DNA of 22,909 bases from Sporosarcina sp. (GTDB lineage Bacteria > Bacillota > Bacilli > Bacillales_A > Planococcaceae): assembly GCA_029263945.1 (NCBI GenBank), contig JARIDM010000071.1, positions 1 through 22,909 on the forward strand, written 5' to 3'. Each line of letters begins with the position of its first letter. The first letter of the stretch is position 1. The position numbers and the translations under genes are program-made. Positions 15,738 to 22,758 of this stretch are shown here, piece by piece. The notes under the pieces were generated by a model that worked only from the letters and a program-made list of their open reading frames with translations, made no database searches and was not told where the DNA came from.

Positions 15738-17638
15738 ATTCTAAAGTCAACTCCTTGACTATCCACAAAATTTTCTTTGATTTGCGGTTTTCCTTTTGGC
15801 GTTTCAGCTTGAAAATCTTTAAAAAAGACGCCTGAAAGTTTGTAACCTATTGATTCTAATCCGGTCTTTAATCGCCCCTGAATGGGTTCGCCAATTGCTT
15901 GAAGCTTTGGGTTGGCGTTGAATACAGTGACCGTTACCACACGATTTTGCACTTGCATATCAAGAACGGTTTTATCGAGTGAATGAAGGTCTAAATAAAA
16001 GAGAATTCGCGCAAAATCAGCATCGATTTTCCCATCTTCTTTCATGCGACCGTTCCACTCCAACGTCGCATCAATTCGCTTGCCAAAAAACTCTAGCGGC
16101 ACTTGCATCACGAGTTGATGTTGTACACCATTTTCACCCGAAGTAAGCAAAGGGCCATTCATTCTACCGACAAATTGTTCCGCACTTTCACGAACAGCTG
16201 CCGAGACGTTAGGATCTTGTATTAACGCAAGTAGTTGTGGTTTTAACGATTCTGCAATGCGGCCAACGTCAGCATTTCTACCAAGTAACATCGACTCGTA
16301 ATTAACACCAAGCGAACGAAAAATGGTTTGAATGGCTTCTTTCACAGCCTTCCCGTCAATTGCTGTAGCGACTGATGCTTCAGCCAACTGTACCGCCCGT
16401 TGTATGGCTTGATGCTCAGAGCTTTCCGCACGCTGAAGAAGCGTCGCTAAGTTCCCTTCAACAGTCGTTGCGTTAGCAGCACTTTGCCCTCCTTGACCTA
16501 ACAACGTCATCAGTTGACTTTTAAGCCCATCACTTGTGCCTCTAAAGGGATCTGCAAGTGTATTTTCTGCAGTCATTTTAATAAGATTTTGCGTAATTTC
16601 TTGTACAATTCTTGTCGCATTTTCTCCGGATGGTGGTGAAGCAATTAAGCGATTCACGTTTGATAAAAGGGCTTCTTTTTGACTCGTTGAAAGCCCAGTT
16701 TGTGCTTGTATTATCGCTTTTAACGCTTCTAATTGTTGAACGGGCGTCGCTGTCGCTGATAGTTGTCCTTGGGATACAACGAGTGAAGGTGTTCCTTCTT
16801 GCTGCTGACTCCCTTGTGCTGTCATAAGTGACGCCAATATTTGTGGTAAGTTTGCTAAAGATGTTTGAGGTGGTAATATCCCAGCACTTTTCAGTAATTG
16901 TACAGTTGCAAATCGTGTTTCTGCACTTTGTGCGCTGTCTAACAGTGTGGCAACCACTTGTGCAAGGACAGCATTTCCTGTTGCTTGTGTCAATGGCTTT
17001 GCTACATTATTTAGCGTTGATAGGATCGCATCTTTCGTTGACGGGGTTACGGTCGCATCGTTCATTAAAAGATTGCGAAGCGCGGCGGTAATATCGTGTA
17101 AACCTTCTTTGCTCTGCACCCCTATAATCGCGCGCATAGAGGCTTCCGTAAATGGCAGCTTCAATTCCGCCATTTTTTGAAGGGCTAACAGTGCCTCTCC
17201 GCGCATACTTGCAGGTACATTTTGTAATAGCGTTTCTGCTTGTAGTAAACCTTCCCTTGTCATCGGTATTTTATGATTCATCACGAACGTGAGTAACTCT
17301 TTCATCTCAGCCGTTTTCGGGAGTTGCATCGCTTCCATCAGTCGGTTCATTTGATTGTTTTGGCTTTCTGATGCGCCCGTAGGTCCTGAAATAATTTTTA
17401 GTTGTAATTCTGGTTTAACGCCACTTACTTGAAAGTAGTATGAGTCTCCAGCTTTCATAGGTACTTCTAATTTAGCAATCATTTTTTGGTTGCCAATTTG
17501 TACTTCAGCCGTCTGACCAGGAAACAGTTGTTTAATTTGACCATGGACCATTTGTCCCTCTTTTAAAACAAGGGCATTACTTTGATTCGAGCTCGCAGCA
17601 GTTGGCGCGCCGACAGAAGACATTAAAGGTACTGTCAC
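15734..17638 (-). CDS. ylqG: FliK-like protein YlqG (flagellar hook-length control C-terminal domain)
   Basis: Protein of 634 residues, longer than I recall for B. subtilis YlqG. Most of it (about residues 80-490) is low-complexity, rich in Ala, Gln, Leu, Ser and Thr and probably helical and flexible, as in FliK N-domains. The last about 130 residues (from LVMQVPLEFFGKRIDATLEW onward) resemble the FliK/Flg_hook C-terminal fold that contacts FlhB-C. The start is GTG at 17638, preceded by AAGGAGAGGG. It is followed, with a four-base overlap, by ylqH, which resembles FlhB-C. This pairing outside the flagellar operon suggests an accessory switch or export module, but no function is demonstrated. 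Similarity outside the C-terminus is weak. Confidence 0.85.
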   Translation of the reverse strand: MTVPLMSSVGAPTAASSNQSNALVLKEGQMVHGQIKQLFPGQTAEVQIGNQKMIAKLEVPMKAGDSYYFQVSGVKPELQLKIISGPTGASESQNNQMNRLMEAMQLPKTAEMKELLTFVMNHKIPMTREGLLQAETLLQNVPASMRGEALLALQKMAELKLPFTEASMRAIIGVQSKEGLHDITAALRNLLMNDATVTPSTKDAILSTLNNVAKPLTQATGNAVLAQVVATLLDSAQSAETRFATVQLLKSAGILPPQTSLANLPQILASLMTAQGSQQQEGTPSLVVSQGQLSATATPVQQLEALKAIIQAQTGLSTSQKEALLSNVNRLIASPPSGENATRIVQEITQNLIKMTAENTLADPFRGTSDGLKSQLMTLLGQGGQSAANATTVEGNLATLLQRAESSEHQAIQRAVQLAEASVATAIDGKAVKEAIQTIFRSLGVNYESMLLGRNADVGRIAESLKPQLLALIQDPNVSAAVRESAEQFVGRMNGPLLTSGENGVQHQLVMQVPLEFFGKRIDATLEWNGRMKEDGKIDADFARILFYLDLHSLDKTVLDMQVQNRVVTVTVFNANPKLQAIGEPIQGRLKTGLESIGYKLSGVFFKDFQAETPKGKPQIKENFVDSQGVDFRI

Positions 17639-17659
17639 TGATTCCCTCTCCTTTCCTTA

Positions 17660-18445
17660 CTAATTAAACTGTTTATCATGATTATTAATAAGTGTTTTAA
17701 TTGGTTCGAATGTTTTACGGTGATGAATGCAAGGGCCATGCGATTGTAAAACCGCTAAATGTTCAGCCGTACCGTATCCCGCATTTTGTGCAAAGTTATA
17801 CATCGGGAATTCCTCGTGTACCTTTTCCATCAGGTCGTCCCGTGTTGTTTTGGCAAGTATCGAGGCAGCGGCTACCGCAAGACTCTGTGCATCTGCTTTA
17901 ATGACAGCGGCCGTTAAACAATTAATATTCAGAGGCATCGCATCCGTAATCACAAAATCTGGTTTTACAGAAAGTGCATTAACCGCATTTTCCATTGATC
18001 GTTTAGTCGCAGCGTATATGTTCACTTCATCGATTACCTCGGCAGATTGTATATCAACTGCATAAGCGATGGCCACTTCGCGAACTTTTTCCGCTAATTG
18101 CGCACGTGCTTCTTTAGATAGCGCTTTTGAATCGTCTAGTCCAATTAATGTGTTGGTGTCTTCTGGTAAAATAACGACCGCAGATACGACTGGACCAGCT
18201 AACGGTCCTCTCCCCGCTTCATCTACACCTGCGACAAGGGCATTTTGAAATGGCTCATATGAGGCATCGAATGCTTTTTTCTGTTGATAAGCTTCTATTT
18301 TAGCTTGTTTCTTATCATATCGACGCGCCCAACGCGCAAGTGCTTTTTTAACACCCGCTCGAGGATCTTCTTCTAATTCAGCTAACCAAGAAGTGGGTTC
18401 TTCTATTAAGCGTAGTTCTTCTTCAATGTCTTTTATCGTTTGCAT
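17660..18445 (-). CDS. rnhB: Ribonuclease HII
   Basis: Removes ribonucleotides embedded in DNA and RNA from RNA-DNA hybrids. It has 261 residues, including the N-terminal extension of about 65 residues usual in Bacillus RNase HII. The acidic catalytic residues are visible: Asp75-Glu76 in GVDEAGRG, Asp168 in VITDAM and Asp185 in IKADAQS, followed by AAASILAKTTRD. The ATG at 18445 has AAGGTGAT upstream. It is separated from rbgA by a terminator and lies 21 bases before ylqG, so rnhB-ylqG-ylqH probably form a unit. Confidence 0.97.
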   Translation of the reverse strand: MQTIKDIEEELRLIEEPTSWLAELEEDPRAGVKKALARWARRYDKKQAKIEAYQQKKAFDASYEPFQNALVAGVDEAGRGPLAGPVVSAVVILPEDTNTLIGLDDSKALSKEARAQLAEKVREVAIAYAVDIQSAEVIDEVNIYAATKRSMENAVNALSVKPDFVITDAMPLNINCLTAAVIKADAQSLAVAAASILAKTTRDDLMEKVHEEFPMYNFAQNAGYGTAEHLAVLQSHGPCIHHRKTFEPIKTLINNHDKQFN

Positions 18446-18538
18446 GCTATCACCTTCACTGTTTCACTTCATATTTGTATTATCGGTAATTTACGTCCAT
18501 TATTGATTGGTAAATCGTTTCTGTTTCTTGCGAACAAT

Positions 18539-18583
18539 AAAAAAAGACCAATCGCCACAACGTTTTGACGCGTTGGCGACGGC
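18539..18583 (-). terminator. Rho-independent terminator after rbgA
   Basis: On the minus strand an imperfect GC-rich hairpin (core TCGCCA/TGGCGA and ACG/CGT, with bulges) is followed by seven U at 18539-18545. It begins a few bases after the rbgA stop. Confidence 0.75.
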
Positions 18584-18586
18584 CCA

Positions 18587-19456
18587 TTAGTCCTCTAGCA
18601 CTTCTTCTGTAAAATCAAATGTAAGCGTACCAAGCAGTTCGCTACGAATGTCACGAACGACAATTTCAGAAACCTTGTCATAATCAATTTCTCCGCCGGT
18701 TGTTAAAGCGTTTCGATGTTTTCCAATATGAGCAAATAAGCTAATGATTTCATCTGGATTTGACCCAACGGTTGTGAGTTCATATCTTTCATAAAGTCGA
18801 TTCGGATAATGTTTTTCTAAAAAACGCAGGCCATAAAGCGCCAAGTCATCCATATTCAACAAGGTATCTTTGATGGCTCCTGTAAGCGCTAGTTTATATC
18901 CCGCTTCCTTGTCCTCAAATTTTGGCCAAAGAATTCCTGGCGTATCCAAAAGCTCAAGTTCTTTGCCGTATTTGATCCATTGCTGAGCCCTTGTAACTCC
19001 TGGTGTATTCCCCGTTTTCGCCACATTCTTTTTGGCCAAACGATTAATGAGGGTCGATTTTCCGACGTTCGGAATCCCTACAATCATTGCGCGAATTGCA
19101 CCTGGTCGAATCCCACGCTGTTTCATTCGTTCTCTTTTAGGCGCAAGTATTTCTTTTGCTTTCTTCGTTACTGCAGGTAAGCCTTGTCCATTGAACGAAT
19201 CGATTGCAATCGCTTCTATGCCTTGCGTTTTAAAATATTGAATCCATTTTGTTGTTTCTTGTTTATCAGCAAGGTCAGCTTTGTTCAAAATAAGCAATCT
19301 CGGCTTTTGATGAATGACACCGTCAATCATTGGATTCCTACTAGATAGCGGTAGTCTTGCGTCAATTAACTCAAATACAATGTCAACGAGCTTCAATTTT
19401 TCAGTTACTTCACGACGTGCTTTGGCCATATGTCCAGGAAACCATTGAATTGTCAT
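18587..19456 (-). CDS. rbgA: Ribosome biogenesis GTPase RbgA (YlqF)
   Basis: Circularly permuted GTPase needed for late 50S subunit assembly. The predicted protein is 289 residues. The permuted motif order is visible: G4 NKAD (58-61), then G1 GIPNVGKST (127-135), G2 Thr within NTPGVTRAQ, and G3 DTPG (171-174). The N-terminus MTIQWFPGHMAKARRE is the family signature, so I start at the ATG at 19456; the frame is open to an ATG at 19477 overlapping the lepB stop, but that has no ribosome-binding site. A helical C-terminal RNA-binding region follows the GTPase. lepB is directly upstream. Confidence 0.97.
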   Translation of the reverse strand: MTIQWFPGHMAKARREVTEKLKLVDIVFELIDARLPLSSRNPMIDGVIHQKPRLLILNKADLADKQETTKWIQYFKTQGIEAIAIDSFNGQGLPAVTKKAKEILAPKRERMKQRGIRPGAIRAMIVGIPNVGKSTLINRLAKKNVAKTGNTPGVTRAQQWIKYGKELELLDTPGILWPKFEDKEAGYKLALTGAIKDTLLNMDDLALYGLRFLEKHYPNRLYERYELTTVGSNPDEIISLFAHIGKHRNALTTGGEIDYDKVSEIVVRDIRSELLGTLTFDFTEEVLED

Positions 19457-19473
19457 ATTACTCACGTCCTCTT

Positions 19474-20040
19474 TCATTTCACAAACCCAAAATCTTTAAT
19501 TGGCCAAAAGACTAAGTTTGTATTTCCGATAATTTCATCGGTTGAAACCGTACCAATATAGCGGGAATCTTTACTTTTACGACGATTATCACCAAGTACA
19601 AAAACGTGTCCTTCTGGCACAACAGACATCTCTGTTTTTTCCTCTAGTGTGAAGTCTTCCGTTAAGGGTGCGCCGTCTGTAGCGGCCACTTCCGCTTTAT
19701 GGTCATCCAGATATGGCTCTTCGACCACTTCTCCGTTTATATATAAAATATCATCACGGTATTCTACCTCATCACCCGGGAGTCCAATGATGCGCTTTAT
19801 ATAGTCTTTCTGTTCTGGCGCATGAAAAACAACAATGTCAAAACGTTCTGGTTTACCAATTGAATAGCCTATTTTATTCACAATCATTTTGTCTCCGTCC
19901 GCTAAGGTCGGCATCATAGAAACACCATCCACGACAATTGGTGTAAATAAAAAGATGCGAATGATTGCAGCTAATCCAAAAGCAATTAACAACGCTTTTA
20001 TCCATTCCCATGTTTCGTTTTTTTTCTTTTTCTCTGTCAT
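19474..20040 (-). CDS. lepB: Signal peptidase I (type I, SipS-like)
   Basis: Membrane serine protease that removes signal peptides of secreted proteins on the outer face of the membrane. It has 188 residues, the size of Bacillus SipS. A lysine-rich N-terminus is followed by one membrane anchor (about residues 14-34). The catalytic Ser41 lies in GVSMMPTL and the general base Lys82 in YIKRIIGLPGD; GDNRRKSKDSR is box E. I chose the ATG at 20040, 8 bases after GGGAGG; an upstream ATG at 20067 would put that box inside the gene. In B. subtilis no signal peptidase lies here, but rplS-lepB-rbgA is known in other Bacillales. Confidence 0.97.
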   Translation of the reverse strand: MTEKKKKNETWEWIKALLIAFGLAAIIRIFLFTPIVVDGVSMMPTLADGDKMIVNKIGYSIGKPERFDIVVFHAPEQKDYIKRIIGLPGDEVEYRDDILYINGEVVEEPYLDDHKAEVAATDGAPLTEDFTLEEKTEMSVVPEGHVFVLGDNRRKSKDSRYIGTVSTDEIIGNTNLVFWPIKDFGFVK

Positions 20041-20095
20041 TCGATAAGCCTCCCGTATTTCGTTCATCTATTATAACATTCTATTCATATGCAAG

Positions 20096-20129
20096 GCAAA
20101 AAGAAAGGAGGCCATATAAGTGGCCTCCT
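20096..20129 (-). terminator. Rho-independent terminator after rplS
   Basis: Perfect 9-base-pair stem (arms 20106-20114 and 20121-20129, AGGAGGCCA on the plus strand) with a 6-base loop, followed on the minus strand by TTTCTTTTT. It separates rplS from lepB. Confidence 0.85.
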
Positions 20130-20144
20130 GAATCTGTTTTGTAA

Positions 20145-20489
20145 TTAACGAATTTCTTTGATACGTGCTGCTCTTCCGCGTAGGCTGCGTAGGTAGTACA
20201 ATTTCGCACGACGTACTTTACCGCGACGAACAACGTCAATTTTTTCGATTTTTGGTGTGTGTACAGGGAATGTACGTTCAACACCAACACCGTTAGAGAT
20301 TTTACGAACAGTGAATGTTTCACTAATTCCTCCACCACGACGTTTGATAACAACACCTTCAAAAATTTGGATACGCTCGCGCGTTCCTTCAACAATTCTT
20401 ACGTGCAAACGAACAGTGTCTCCCGGACGGAATTGTGGTAGATCAGAACGAAGCTGATCTTTTGTGATTTCTGCAATTAAATTTTGCAT
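20145..20489 (-). CDS. rplS: 50S ribosomal protein L19
   Basis: Large-subunit protein at the 30S-50S interface. It has 114 residues, one less than B. subtilis L19, and is highly conserved: LPQFRPGDTVRLHV, QIFEGVVIKRRGGG and SETFTVRKIS. The start is the ATG at 20489, with AAGGAG 8 bases upstream. The frame is open for a further 38 codons upstream, but that stretch is the structured RNA leader, not protein. Confidence 0.98.
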   Translation of the reverse strand: MQNLIAEITKDQLRSDLPQFRPGDTVRLHVRIVEGTRERIQIFEGVVIKRRGGGISETFTVRKISNGVGVERTFPVHTPKIEKIDVVRRGKVRRAKLYYLRSLRGRAARIKEIR

Positions 20490-20499
20490 TGTATTCTCT

Positions 20500-20580
20500 C
20501 CTTCTCCGCAGATGTTCTTGCACATGAAACTTTGCAGCGGAACATCAGTCAGTATGTACTTCTCATAGAAGTACATCATA
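20500..20580 (-). ncRNA. Structured rplS mRNA leader (L19-leader-like)
   Basis: Between trmD and rplS the transcript can form a 9-base-pair hairpin (arms 20554-20562 and 20568-20576, ATGTACTTC on the plus strand) and a 7-base-pair stem (20511-20517 with 20540-20546, GATGTTC/GAACATC) just upstream of the ribosome-binding site. An L19 leader motif upstream of rplS is known in Firmicutes and is thought to be autoregulatory. I matched it by position and structure only, not by model. Confidence 0.55.
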
Positions 20581-20603
20581 AACATTATCATATCTTTTTT
20601 CAA
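20575..20603 (-). promoter_or_regulatory. Candidate sigma-A promoter for rplS
   Basis: On the minus strand TTGAAA (20598-20603) and TATGAT (20575-20580) are spaced by 17 bases. It would give a start inside the first leader hairpin, which argues against it; an alternative TTGCAA (20605-20610) with a downstream TAATGT would keep the hairpin whole. Confidence 0.4.
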
Positions 20604-20648
20604 CTTGCAATAGATTTAATGTTAATTTAACTTATTTAAGAAAACCTT

Positions 20649-21389
20649 TTAACGCTTTTCTTCTTTTTCCAACGCCGCTAACAGATTTTGCTGATACGGT
20701 GTTAGCGACGCAGTTTCCAGTAAATCTTTTCTTCTTTCATACGTACGATGTAAAGATTCTGCCTCACGCCATTGATCGATTTTTGCATGATTACCTGAAA
20801 GTAAAACATCTGGCACTTTTAAACCGTTAAAGTCTGCTGGTCGTGTATAGTGCGGGTGTTCTAATAAGCCTGTAGAAAATGAATCCAAGACAGGGGACGC
20901 TGCATTCCCAAGAACTTCAGGCAACAGTCTAACCACACTATCTACAATCGCCATTGAGGCAATTTCTCCACCGGTTAAGACAAAATCACCAAGTGAAAGT
21001 TCGTCCGTTACTAATTCTTGTCGAATACGTTCGTCATAGCCTTCGTAATGGCCACAAATGAAAATGAGATGTTCTTCCCCAGCAAGTTCTTCCGCCTTCT
21101 GCTGCGTGAAACGCTCCCCTTGAGGACACATTAGAATCACACGCGGCGACGTATCCGTGTCTTTTGTGACTGCCTCAACAGCCGAAAAGAGCGGCTGCGG
21201 CGTTAACACCATTCCAGCGCCCCCACCATATGGATAATCATCTACTTTTCGATGCTTATTTTCCGAGAAGTCACGAAAATTAGTGACGGAAAATGTAACT
21301 GCATCATTTTCTTGTGCCTTTTTCATCATCGACGAATGTAACACACCTTCAAACATTTCTGGAAATAAAGAAAGTATATCGATTTTCAT
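20649..21389 (-). CDS. trmD: tRNA (guanine-N1)-methyltransferase TrmD
   Basis: SPOUT-class enzyme that makes m1G37 in tRNAs and prevents +1 frameshifting. It has 246 residues. The signature segments are present: DYPYGGGAGMVL, CPQGERFTQQKAEEL, FICGHYEGYDERI and SLGDFVLTGGE, which form the trefoil-knot S-adenosylmethionine pocket. The ATG at 21389 overlaps the rimM stop by one base (TGATG); a GTG at 21392 is an equally possible start. The order rimM-trmD-rplS is the conserved one. Confidence 0.98.
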   Translation of the reverse strand: MKIDILSLFPEMFEGVLHSSMMKKAQENDAVTFSVTNFRDFSENKHRKVDDYPYGGGAGMVLTPQPLFSAVEAVTKDTDTSPRVILMCPQGERFTQQKAEELAGEEHLIFICGHYEGYDERIRQELVTDELSLGDFVLTGGEIASMAIVDSVVRLLPEVLGNAASPVLDSFSTGLLEHPHYTRPADFNGLKVPDVLLSGNHAKIDQWREAESLHRTYERRKDLLETASLTPYQQNLLAALEKEEKR

Positions 21390-21904
21390 CACGAAAGCAA
21401 TCCTTCCATCGGATCAATGACAATTTCTTTACGTTCAACATCAATTTCTTTAACAACCTCTTCGATGTATGGAATATAATGTGGCTTTCCTTCTTTAGGC
21501 GTTACCGTCCATACATCATTTGCACCCGTTTCAAGAATCTCTGTGACCACACCTATTTCCGTTCCTTCTGTTGTCACAACTGTACAGCCAACGATTTCAT
21601 GATAATAAAATTCATGTTCATCTAATTCTCCAAGTTTGTCTTCCGATACTTTTAACATACCCTCTCGGTACCCTTCGACCTCTTTAAGCATTGAATGATT
21701 TTCAAATGTTAATAAATTAAAGTTTTTGTGGATACGGTGACTTGCAACCGTAAGCATAATTGGCGTTGTGCTCTTCGGCATAAACAATCCCAACACACTT
21801 CCGACAGCGAATCTTTCTTCTGGGAAATCAGTTTGAGAGATGACACGCACCTCTCCCCATATCCCATGTGTATTGACAACTTTTCCAACGTTATACCAAT
21901 TCAT
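21389..21904 (-). CDS. rimM: 16S rRNA processing protein RimM
   Basis: Assembly factor that binds ribosomal protein S19 during 30S maturation. The predicted protein is 171 residues, close to B. subtilis RimM. The N-terminal barrel carries NVGKVVNTHGIWGEVRV; the C-terminal PRC-barrel includes GANDVWTV, the YIPYIEEVV strand and a closing IDPMEGLL. I chose the ATG at 21904, about 10 bases after GAGGAG; an ATG at 21937 is in frame but would contain that box. A terminator lies just upstream, after khpA. Confidence 0.95.
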   Translation of the reverse strand: MNWYNVGKVVNTHGIWGEVRVISQTDFPEERFAVGSVLGLFMPKSTTPIMLTVASHRIHKNFNLLTFENHSMLKEVEGYREGMLKVSEDKLGELDEHEFYYHEIVGCTVVTTEGTEIGVVTEILETGANDVWTVTPKEGKPHYIPYIEEVVKEIDVERKEIVIDPMEGLLS

Positions 21905-21939
21905 TCTAAACACGCTCCTCATTAAACGATTATTCAAAT

Positions 21940-21966
21940 AAAAAAAGAAGGAACATAAGCTCCTCC
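21940..21966 (-). terminator. Rho-independent terminator after khpA
   Basis: On the minus strand GGAGGAGC pairs with GTTCCTTC (two G-U pairs) around a TTAT loop, followed by seven U. It lies about 24 bases past the khpA stop, in the place where ylqD is found in B. subtilis. Confidence 0.8.
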
Positions 21967-21989
21967 CTTTTTACACGATCATCACTGTC

Positions 21990-22223
21990 TTAGTCTACGA
22001 TATCTACATAGACCCTTTTGCTATGGTGACTACCCGCCGCCGAATAAACAATCGTACGGATTGCTTTTGCAACACGTCCTTGCTTTCCGATAACTTTGCC
22101 CATATCCTCGGCATTTACCATCAGCTTATACGTTACGCGGCTCTCCTGCTCATCCATCTCCACCCGAACGTCATCGGGGCGATCGACCAACGGTTTTACA
22201 ATCGTTTCAATCAGCTGCTTCAT
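21990..22223 (-). CDS. khpA: KH-domain RNA-binding protein KhpA (YlqC)
   Basis: Small 77-residue cytoplasmic RNA-binding protein. It is a single KH domain with the GxxG loop GKQG at residues 46-49 in DMGKVIGKQGRVAKAIRTIV. In other Firmicutes it pairs with KhpB (Jag) to bind mRNA and affect cell division and elongation. I chose the ATG at 22223, 7 bases after GGAGG; a GTG two codons upstream is too close to the box. Between it and rpsP lie about 150 bases of structured spacer, where B. subtilis has only a short gap. Confidence 0.96.
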   Translation of the reverse strand: MKQLIETIVKPLVDRPDDVRVEMDEQESRVTYKLMVNAEDMGKVIGKQGRVAKAIRTIVYSAAGSHHSKRVYVDIVD

Positions 22224-22240
22224 GTACACCCCTCCTGATT

Positions 22241-22366
22241 ACCTTGCATTAACGGGCAGCAAGCCCCATCTGTGGTTAGCATCAAAACTGACCGTGGGAT
22301 TAACTGCCCGTGAATGCAGGCTTGAAAAACGGACAACCAGTGGGGTAAAAACCCCACAGATTGCAA
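22241..22366 (-). repeat. Nested inverted repeat between rpsP and khpA
   Basis: The outer stem pairs 22245-22259 with 22304-22318: arms TGCATT and ACGGGCAG against CTGCCCGT and AATGCA, with a single A/G mismatch between the two blocks. Inside are CCCA/TGGG (22265-22268 with 22295-22298) and GGTTAG/CTGACC (22274-22279 with 22288-22293, one G-U). A separate hairpin GTGGGG/CCCCAC lies at 22340-22357. The octamer ATCTGTGG (22268-22275) is complementary to CCACAGAT (22354-22361), so a competing fold is possible. It carries no open frame and no target-site duplication that I could recognise. Confidence 0.75.
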
Positions 22367-22372
22367 ATCGTT

Positions 22373-22645
22373 TTATTTAGCGTGTTTAGCGTTATGGAAT
22401 TTCTCCATGATGCCTTGGTCTGAGAACAGGTTACGAACTGTATCAGAAGGTTGAGCACCATTATGAAGCCATTTAAGCGCTAGTTCTTCATCAATTTTCA
22501 ATTCAGCTGGTTTTGTTAAAGGATTAAAAGTTCCAACTGTTTCGATTTGACGACCATCACGTGGCGAACGAGAGTCCGCGACTACAATACGATAGAAAGG
22601 AGTTTTCTTTGCTCCCATACGTTTAAGACGAATTTTAACTGACAT
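22373..22645 (-). CDS. rpsP: 30S ribosomal protein S16
   Basis: Small-subunit assembly protein. It has 90 residues and the typical start SVKIRLKRMGAKKTPFYRIV with ADSRSPRDGR; the C-terminus LKWLHNGAQPSDTVRNLFS is also standard. The ATG at 22645 has GGAGG 11 bases upstream. It follows ffh in the usual Bacillales order and has its own promoter at 22684-22712. Confidence 0.98.
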   Translation of the reverse strand: MSVKIRLKRMGAKKTPFYRIVVADSRSPRDGRQIETVGTFNPLTKPAELKIDEELALKWLHNGAQPSDTVRNLFSDQGIMEKFHNAKHAK

Positions 22646-22683
22646 ATTTTATTGCACCTCCGAATAGTTTTACACAAGAATGA

Positions 22684-22712
22684 ATGATACCAAGCTTTTC
22701 ATTGTTTGTAAA
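22684..22712 (-). promoter_or_regulatory. Sigma-A-type promoter before rpsP
   Basis: On the minus strand TTTACA (22707-22712) and TATCAT (22684-22689) are separated by exactly 17 bases, each one base off consensus. It lies between the ffh stop and rpsP. Confidence 0.7.
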
Positions 22713-22758
22713 GGGTTTTCTCTTAACACCTTAAAATTCTTTTTTTACTGCCCTTTTT

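Noticed and set aside
15734..17638. ylqG as a possible adhesin or phage tail-tape protein because of its repetitive Ala/Gln/Leu-rich middle
   Set aside because: No signal peptide or membrane segment, and the C-terminal FliK-type domain plus the ylqH neighbour explain it better.
20490..20603. N-terminal extension of L19 by 38 codons
   Set aside because: The sequence is an RNA leader with hairpins; L19 homologues start at the downstream ATG.
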